Part shown: positions 13,401 through 22,900 of the stretch, piece after piece
Layout of the letters: the number at the start of each line of letters is the position of its first letter
How positions within the stretch are numbered: position 1 is the first letter of the stretch
Source of the DNA: Apostichopus californicus
Taxonomy: Eukaryota > Echinodermata > Holothuroidea > Aspidochirotida > Stichopodidae
Assembly: GCA_020650975.1 (NCBI GenBank)
Contig: JAIPMN010009396.1
Coordinates: 7,567-31,650 of the forward strand
DNA: 24,084 nt
Direction: 5' to 3'
Made by a program: the position numbers and the translations under genes
Notes under the pieces: generated by a model
What the model was told of the DNA's origin: nothing
Databases searched by the model: none
What the model saw: only the letters and a program-made list of their open reading frames with translations

Positions 13401-16400
13401 GAATTGTGTTTGGTATTGTTATAACAAAACGGATAATTCTAGAATTGTGTTTGGTATTGTTATAACAAAACAGATAATTCTAGAATTGTGGTTGGTATTG
13501 TTATAACAAAACAGATAATTCTAGAGTTGTGTTTGGTATTTGTTATAACAAAACAGATAACTCTAGAATTGTGTTTGGTATTGTTATAACAAAACAGATA
13601 ATTCTAGAATTGTGTTTGGTATGGTCATAACAACACAGATAATTCTAGAATTGTGTTTGGTATTGTCATAACAAAACAGATAATTAATCTAGAAATGTGT
13701 TTGGTATTGTTATAACAAAACAGATTACTCTAGAAAGCTAGGTGGTAATGTGAGACCAGACCCTGAGAATTGGGTAATTAAACTAGAATTGTGTTTGGTA
13801 TTGTTATAACAAAACAGATTACTCTAGAAAGCCTGGTGGTAATGTGAGACCAGACCCTGAGAATTGGGTAATTAAACTAGAATTGTGTTTGGTATTGTTA
13901 TAACAAGACAGAATATTCTAGAATTGTGTTTGGTATTGTTTATAACAAAACAGATTACTCTAGAAAGCTAGGTGTTGTGAGTCCAGACCCTGAGAATTGG
14001 GTAATTAAACTAGAATCGTGTTTGGTATTGTTATAACAAAAGATAATTCTAGAACTGTTTGGTATTGTTATAACAAACCAGATAACTCTAGAATTGTGTT
14101 TGGTAATCTTATAACAAACCAGATAATTCTAGAAGCTGTAACTGGAGATGGCATCCAGGGAGAGATATCTGTGGACGACGTTTCTTTATCGCCGTCCTGT
14201 ATTCTTGGAGGATCTGTTCCAGGGTCGCCATTGGACAGTGATGACACCCAGCAGTATTGCTCAGATGGGAGACTGGCATGCTCTAATGGGGTAGGATGCT
14301 ATCCTCTCACAAGGAAGTGTGACTTTGTACAGGATTGCAGCGATGGTTCAGATGAGACCGAGTGTGGTAAGTCTGTTTATGATTAAGCTTAGGTTTACAA
14401 AGAAGTGTTGCTGGATACATTCATTCATGTTGAATATGGCGATGTCACACAACATGTGGAGAGACATTGGGTTATATGCTGGCACTCATTAGGAGTGGAC
14501 TCTGACTCTTAAGCTTGATGCATTGAATCAATCAACCTGATAAGCACCTAACGTATAAAGTTTGTCAGTAATTTACCCCAAAGGTACAAGCTTTGCAAAA
14601 GTAGGACCAAAAATTACGAAAATATTTTCCTCAAGTTTTTTCTGACTCTTCAAATTAAGATATTGGAGAGTGTAGATTAGGCACTGTTGCAATAGTGGGA
14701 TGCTGAGAGGACGGGAGGAGAGGAGAGGGGAGGGGAGGGGCTGTTGGAGTGGCATTGCACAATCATCACAGCCAGGCTACATAGGACATAATGTTATGTA
14801 GGCCTACATAATAGGCAATGCTGGTCTGCAGAGACGATTTGAATTCTGACGCAGGTTTTTTTTTTGCAGCTTGTCCTTGTGATATGTTTCCTTGGGCAAT
14901 AACATGTCAGTGAAAATGTTTATCGAACTTCCAAAATAAGTGACCATTATTTACTACTTTTCAGCAGATTTGGGGCTATTTTATATAATAAAAACAATAA
15001 CAACAGTGAGGACGAAATATAAATACGGATCAGCTATACTTGGACTAACCTTGGTTGTTTTTAACAGCATATTGTATAGGATGATAAATTTACACGTGGT
15101 CATCCTGTTAGAAGCATTATGTGTTTTTATCCCTCTCATAATTCTTATATTTCTACTCAACAGGGACATCTTGTGACTTTGAGTCCGGTAGATGTGGCTG
15201 GAAGAATTCAGCCAAGGACACCTTAAACTGGATCCGAGAAAACGGGGATCAAACGGACAGGATCAAGACGGGACCTGTAACTGATCACACCACAGAAACG
15301 GAGCTAGGTTATATCACATATTAAACATCTTGTTAATTCCTTTAAAACAGGGGTGGGCAACTTACAGCCCGCGGGCCACATGCGGCCCGTCAGTGATTTT
15401 ATGCGGCCCGTGAGATGTCTCAAGACAAAGAAAAAATCAATCTATTTTACATCATCACAAAAAACGAGCTAGCTGCTTAGAATTTATCGGCACTAATGAT
15501 GCTGTCAGGTAGGCCTATTATCCCATTATATATCAACTGTACTGTATTGACATTATGTTTTTGTGAATACAGATTAAGTACACACACCTATTGCTTGAAA
15601 GTCCTCGGAATCAAAGGTTTGAAATCAACAGCAGTTCGTTGGTTAGTTGTGGCCCAGTTAATTTTTCACTCCTTATATCTGGACCATTCATTCAAAAAGG
15701 TTGCCCACCCCTGCTTTAAAACAATTTGAAATAAAAAAAGGGAAATTTTTGGCCTAGAATGGGATTTGAACCAGTCACCTTAGGATTTAAAAACAGGATG
15801 GAATATTTGTTCACAATAACAAATGTTCAAATCCCAGTAAAAAAAGTCATGGCTGCCAAAGAGGGAAACCTGTTTTTTATTAATTCACTCCTCAAAATAG
15901 GCATTTGTTGGCATGCAAGAGTACTCAGAAATTACAATGGCATACAACATGAATATTTCTAGTGAGCTATTGTGCATTTTCTTCTGTTTTTCTTAATATC
16001 CTCTTAAAAACTAAATTAACGTAATCTATTCTTATAGAAACATATTGATTCTGCTTTTGGATGAAATGTTTTATCCTTCGTCGACCAATCGCAAGGTTAC
16101 CTTTTTATTCAAAAATTAAATAAAAATGAGGACAATATGCTTGTTTTGAAAAGCAGGCTTTCATGATATAATTTAGCTGCATGACATGCTTGATCACATC
16201 ACTTTAGCTGCATGATACGGGACAAAACGAGAACTGAAAAGCTGTACAATTTGCAGTTAACTATTAAATTATGTATGTTGTGCCCATTTATTGATTTGTC
16301 AGAAAACTTGTATTGCCAAGAAAACCACCTCTTTTGTATGTATGAATGTATTTTAGATCCTCCTGCAAGCAGGAACTCGCGAAGAAGCCTCATTGGCTTA

Positions 16401-16869
16401 TCAAAGCCGCAAGCTGACCGAAGTCAGTCTCTTACATTCATATTTAACGTCCATGATTATGAATTGTCAATTGTCAACAACTCTGTAACTGGACGACATA
16501 CATTAATCTTGGAGTGACTCGAACCGGGGGGACCTTATGTCTTTTAAGCAACGTCTTTCTTTTCTTTTCATTATTATCGTCTTTTAGTTTCATAATTATT
16601 TTCGATATGGCAGGTTACTACATGTATATAGACACAAGTTCATTAGACACCGGGGCTATAGGCGATGATAACAATGAGAAAGCACACCTCCAGTCATCGA
16701 TATACCAACATTCTGGTTCAGCCTGTACCCTCTCGCTCTGGTACCATATGGAGGGGAGCACCGTGGGTACCCTGAATATATTCCTCAGGACTGAAGATGA
16801 GGTAAGACATCCGAGATCTCTTCAGTTTATTTATTGCTCTGTATTTTGGATATTGTTAGCTAGAGGTAA

Positions 16870-16920
<51 letters not shown>

Positions 16921-19900
16921 TTTAACTTTCACGTTCAATTTAGTACATCCATTGGTACCATTACTTTTGGGAAGATTAATGAAAAGATGAATGAAATGAA
17001 AAAGCTCATATTACAGGTTCCCTCCCCCCAACTCCACCAGGGGCACATTTATTTTAAAGGTCCATTGTACTCTGTAACTGCAATGGAACTAATTACCTGA
17101 TCATATCCCTTTATGAAGAGAAATAACAATATTAACAACTGGTTGAAATGTCTTCTCATTTCTGCCCCTCCTGGCAAATTCACCTTCCATAATCCCACTC
17201 ATATGTCCCTGAAGAGAAGTATATTAAAGCGTGTTTTGCCCTTTTAAAATTGGTTTGAAAGATTTGCTCATAAAATTATGTTAAGTCTAGCTTTTTTTCT
17301 CTCTTTTTCTCTTTTTGAAGTGCATGTGAAAACTGTTATCAATATTTTCTTGTAGAATACCTTGTTATTTACACAATCCGGTAGCCAAGGTAACCAATGG
17401 CAATTCACCGATGACCTCACCATCGGCCATAGAGACGACTTTGAGATCATCATCGAAGCCATCAGAGGTTTAACAATCACCGGTGACATCGCTATTGATG
17501 ACGTCCTCTTGGAAAATTGTAACGATGGTAAGCAGCAGCAAGTTTGTTTGATTTTGGGAGGGTTAGGTAAATGGTGTAGTATCATGTCATGCATAATATG
17601 TTAGCAAATTAGTCATTTTATCACTCCAACCACTCACACCCCCTCCCCACTCTTCTCCTTACCCCTGTCCCTTCCCCTACTGGTCACCACCACAGATATT
17701 TAATATGTCTATTTAATATGTCTATTTAATATGTCTATTTAATATGTCTATTTAATATGTCTATTTAATATGTCTATACCATTTAATTTGAGGGTAATTA
17801 AATGTCACTTTAATGTCTTCCATTACACTTCAATATCTGCACACCTGTTCATGATTTTAATAGACGCCTATCAAAGACCCTGCCTGCCAATGGAGGTCCA
17901 GTGCTCCGATAGATCTTGTGCCGATCCTGATCACGTCTGTGACTTTGACCTGGACTGTCCAGACGGAGAGGATGAACAGGGCTGTGGTGAGTCTGAATCT
18001 GTCAGCAGTATATGGTAGGACCTCAAAGATCCTCAATGTTTGTATATTAGATCCTCCTGCAAGCAGGAACTCGCGAAGAAGCCATCATTGGCTTATCAAA
18101 GCTGCAAGCTGACCGAAGTCAGTCTCTTAGATTCATATTTAACGTCCATGATTATGAATTTTAAATTGTCAACAACTCTGTAACTGGGCGACATACATTA
18201 GAGTGACTCGAACTCGGGACCTTATGATTGAAAGGCACTGGCGTTAACCACTAAGCTAACACTCCTTTTGTGGAAATGTAGTGGAAAGCTTGTCATTGCA
18301 AGCTGATGTTCAATAAGTAACTCAGATAAGTCACAGTTGAAGGGGAAGTAGTTCTAGATTCTCAGGGTTCTATAGGTTCTAAAATTCTCTTACTATGCAA
18401 AGTTGTATAACAGTTTGAGTACATAATAACCATTGTATATTTTTAGTATCTTATGATAAGTAAAATAAACAACTGTTAATAAACTTTCCAGTGTAAACAG
18501 TAAATACTATTCTGTAATATATGTGTTAATATTTCCCATCTTTCCCGAATAGGTATGTTGTCTCTATGTAAGTGAATTATTTCTCACTTTGTGACCCCAA
18601 AAAACGGAATTAAACTTTGGCTGCAGCCGATGGTCAGGTTGCAAACACTTTCAGCTGCTCTAGATATCTGTTCATTCAGAGAGAAGACTAAATTACAAAC
18701 GATTATTTACTTCCAATTTCTAGTAATGTGTATGCTTTTTTTCTGCTTTTGGTAGTCGCAAACCCGGGGAGATGTAACTTTGATTCCAGCCAATGGGCAT
18801 CTGATTGCCAGTGGGAGCAATTGAAAAATGACGACTTCGACTGGAGTTGGGGTTCTTCCACCCCCTCGGCCAACACTGGTCCAAGCTCAGACAACACCCC
18901 TGACTCAGAAGGTTAGAAATTTCTTATTTGTATTCATCAGTTTAAATAAATAAATAATTTAACCAACAAAGAGGTGTTTCTGCTGTCCAAGGTGAAATAA
19001 GAACTCTGGTTTTGTAGAATCTTAAAAAAAAAAATCCTGTTTTCTTTTTATTTGCTAGGAAGTTTTCTTTTTGTTGAATCAACAAATAAGAGGCTAGGAG
19101 AGCAGGCTAGACTAGCCTCTCCCGTATTCAATGCAACCGTTGAGGAGTGTAGAATCCGTTTCTGGTACCACATGTACGGTGCCAACATGGGAACATTGAG
19201 GGTAAGTCACTTAAAGGTATAGCACTCCTTAGTATAGACAGTTACTTGATCAATGAATATTTCTTTCCATCCCCTCCACATTACATAACCCGTAGGTTTT
19301 GCTCTGTTATGATTCCAGTATTATTTTGCAAGAGGTTGTATGCTGTTAGTATGACTCATTTATTCAACAGTAGTAGAGTAATTCTCTGATATTACGCTGT
19401 GATGCGTATTTTTAAAACCTGTACTATCACACCCCCGTCAGAACGAAGAAATGGTAGGGTGTCGAAACCTCCAACTCACACTGTGATAGCTTCTCATAAT
19501 GTCGAAGTGGTATTCAAAGAAACAAGAAAGAGGTATCAAATGATTTTTCTGCAACTCATCCTATTAAAAACTGATTATCGTTAAGTGTTCACATGAGAAT
19601 ATTTGAGGTCAAACTTCTGACCCACACAAGATCCTCTCAGCTCTTAGGTACCAGGCAGTGTGGCATAGTCAGATATCTGAAAGTGTGAGTGGCACAACAA
19701 AGTAAGAACAATATTTGGGGAGGGGGATGCCTAAGGCACCAGGGTGGGGAGGCAAGGAGGTGAAGCCTCCTGAAACTTTCTAGGTTTCATTGTTTCAAGA
19801 ACGTTTATCAGCTTGAAATCAGCAGAATTAGGATATGTAGGGTATAAAGTAAATTATGCTTATTGTCGTGTATCTTCCTGCCTAAGTTTTCCTTTTTGGA

Positions 19901-22900
19901 AGTGGCAAATTTTCCCCCCTTCCCTACCTTTGGCGATGCCACTGGTACCAGGTACAACTTTTGTGGAGAGCCATCTGTTTGCCTAAATAAAATATCTTTT
20001 ATGTTTATTTTATGTTTTTTTGTTTTTGTGTATTTATGTTAAGGTGTACACTCAATCTACTACGAGTGATGGTGCCCTCCTTCTCATGTGGGGAGCCACC
20101 GGTAACCAAGGCAACCAGTGGAATTATGGCAGGGCCCTGGTTACCAACAATAATAATTTCAGAGTAGTACTGGAAGGTATTCTGGGAGGCACTGAATATT
20201 CTGACCTAGCCATCGACGATGTAAGCTTCAGCAGTTCATGCTATTCCGGTGGTAGGTAATCACTAGAAAACGGACTGTTAATTAATCGACAAGTTAACAT
20301 TTGAAAAGTTGCATAGGTCATACAGATTCTAAAAACGAGAGATTTACAGACCTCATAAGAGCAGAGGACAGGTATTGTGATGAAACTGACCATACATGAC
20401 TAACAGTGAGTTTCCTTTGTAGCTTGAAAATGATTCATTAATAGTGTATTGCAAAATGCCAGCCTATACCACCCGAGTCCCCTGTTTTTGGCATAAAAAC
20501 AGAGGAGATTGAATATCTACCCGAGCTGGAAATGCTAACCATACTGAACAGTCCTCTGCGCAAATTCATGATTAAACACACAGTGTTTTATTTCAGTGGT
20601 CAAGCCAAACTTGTCTTTACACACAGAAAAGTAGTGCTGGCCATCAGAGCACTTGTTTACAATCATACTGGTGACTGGTCAATTAATTAGGTGCACTCAA
20701 GGATGAATCCTTATGGCAGTATTTGGGGTAGTCTATGCTATCAAGTAACAAATTATTAACGCTGGTGTGAATTTGAGGAGGACTGTTGTTCTATAGGCAG
20801 GCTTGACCGTCATGAGGTTGAAAAAGCTGTAAGCGTACTTTAAAGACTGCACATCCGATAAGAATTGTCAGACTAAAGTAGTTGATATGTTAAATCTCAA
20901 TAACAACTCAGTGTTATAAAGTAATTCTCTTTCATAAATCTGGTGTAGTGCCCATCAAGTTGTTGTGTTTGAACTATATGTCTACAGGTAGAAATTGAAA
21001 ATCTTGCTGAACCTCAGAGGTGTAACTTATTGCAGGAGGGGTCTAAAGTCTGTAGTAGGGTAGCGACTTCATTTACAAAGCTGACAGTATCATGTGCAAG
21101 GTTTGAGAAAGTATTCAACTGGGGGTTGGGGTAGGGGGGGTAGGGGTTGATATTGTCACAATTATTGAATATTTGTGGCATGACTGACAGTTAAATTATC
21201 AGATGTGGTGTTGTTGCTTTGCTTGCATGGTTTAGTTTTTGAGGTGGAGAGGTGCCTACCATGAAGTTATTTTTTTGTTGGTGCTATAAATGCTTATGCT
21301 ATTTACAAGAACTTGAAAAGGGCATATATTCTATGTAAAACATCAAACATGATTTAGTTATTACTTTTTTCACCACCCCCAGGAGTTTTACCAACAACAC
21401 CTGGGCAATGTGAAGATAAATTTTTCTGTGTGAAGGATGGTTACTGTATACCAACCAGTTGGTACTGCGATGGTGTGGTGGACTGTCCAGCTGGTGGAGA
21501 GGATGAACCAGAGGCATGTGGTAAGTTCTGTTATGGTATCACAGATGAATAATCACGCTAGGTCATTGGTAACTTTCATTTTATGGTATCACAGATGAAT
21601 AATCTTGCTAGGTCAGTGGTAACTTTCATTTTATGGTATCACAGATGAATAATCTTGACTAGGTCAATGGTGACTTTCATTTTATGGTATCACAGATGAA
21701 TAATCACGCTAGGTCATTGGTAACTTTCATTTTATGGTATCACAGATGAATAATCATGCTAGGTCATTGGTAACTTTCATTTTATGGTATCACAGATGAA
21801 TAATCTTGCTAGGTTGTTAGTAACTTTCATTTTATGGTATAACAGATGAATAATCTTGCTAGGTCAATGGTAACTTTCATTTTATGGTATCACAGATGAA
21901 TAATCTTGCTAGGTCATTGGTAACTTTCATTTTATGGTATCACAGATGAATAGTCATGCTTGGTCATTGGTAACTTTCATTTTATGGTATCACAGATGAA
22001 TAGTCATGCTAGGTTAATGGTAACTTTCATTTTATGGTATCACAGATGAATAGTCATGCTAGGTTAATGGTAACTTTCATTTTATGGTATCACAGATGAA
22101 TAGTCATGCTTGGTCATTGGTAACTTTCATTTTATGGTATCACAGATGAATAGTCATGCTAGGTTAATGGTAACTTTCATTTTATGGTATCACAGATGAA
22201 TAGTCATGCTAGGTTAATGGTAACTTTCATTTTATGGTATCACAGATGAATAGTCATGCTTGGTCATTGGTAACTTTCATTTTATGGTATCACAGATGAA
22301 TAGTCATGCTAGGTTAATGGTAACTTTCATTTTATGGTATCACAGATGAATAATCTTGCTAGGTCATTGGTACCTTTCATTTTATGGTATCACAGATGAA
22401 TAATCTTGCTAGGTCATTGGTAACTTTCATTTTATGGTATCACAGATGAATAATCTTGCTAGGTCATTGGTAACTTTCATTTTATGGTATCACAGATGAA
22501 TAATCATTACTAGGTCATTGGTGACTTTCATTTTATGGTATCACAGATGAATAATCACGCTAGGTCATTGGTAACTTTCATTTTATGGTATCACAGATGA
22601 ATAATCTTGCTAGGTTGTTAGTAACTTTCATTTTATGGTATCACAGATGAATGATCTTGCTAGGTCATTGGTAACTTTCATTTTATGGTATCACAGATGA
22701 ATAATCTTGCTAGGTTGTTAGTAACTTTCATTTTATGGTATCACAGATGAATAATCTTGCTAGGTTGTTAGTAACTTTCATTTTATGGTATCACAGATGA
22801 ATAATCTTGCTAGGTCAATGGTAAATTTCATTTGATGGTATCACAGATGAATAATCTAGCTAGGTTGTTGGTAACTTTCATTTTATGGTATCACAGATGA

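Larger units (their letters stand above)
15308..16613 (+). other. Intron within MAM4 (1306 bp) with hAT MITE and SINE
   Basis: It holds a complete hAT-type MITE at 15348-15713, only 40 bases after the donor, and a 5'-truncated SINE copy at 16353-16540, about 70 bases before the acceptor. The rest is AT-rich without recognised content. Confidence 0.75.
19202..20043 (+). other. Intron within MAM5 (842 bp) with hAT MITE
   Basis: It holds a hAT-type MITE at 19656-19944. Upstream, CTATCACA (19424-19431) and TGTGATAG (19482-19489) form an inverted repeat around a GAAGAA...TCGAAAC motif related to the one at 4959-4998. Confidence 0.7.

Noticed and set aside
12688..14134. CRISPR array
   Set aside because: Units are contiguous, without unique spacers, in a eukaryotic intron, and match the exon border; it is a minisatellite.
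14708..14745. G/A-rich tract as a G-quadruplex
   Set aside because: Only three runs of four G; the fourth run is two G, so the strict rule is not met.
14940..15176. 78-residue hydrophobic open frame (possible membrane segments)
   Set aside because: AT-rich intron sequence running into the exon 15164 acceptor; overlapped by an equally hydrophobic antisense frame.
16514..16613. Hydrophobic start (LCLLSNVFLFFSLLSSFSF) in frame with the MAM4 exon, like a signal peptide
   Set aside because: It is the pyrimidine-rich intron end before the acceptor at 16613; phase and domain continuity from exon 15164-15307 require splicing there.
18200..18265. Functional tRNA gene on the minus strand
   Set aside because: A and B boxes are good, but the head is fused to a dispersed body shared with 16353-16540 and no matching acceptor stem is evident; a SINE head fits better.
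19714..19757. G-rich stretch inside the MITE as a G-quadruplex
   Set aside because: The middle loop is 15 bases long; it fails the usual loop limit.
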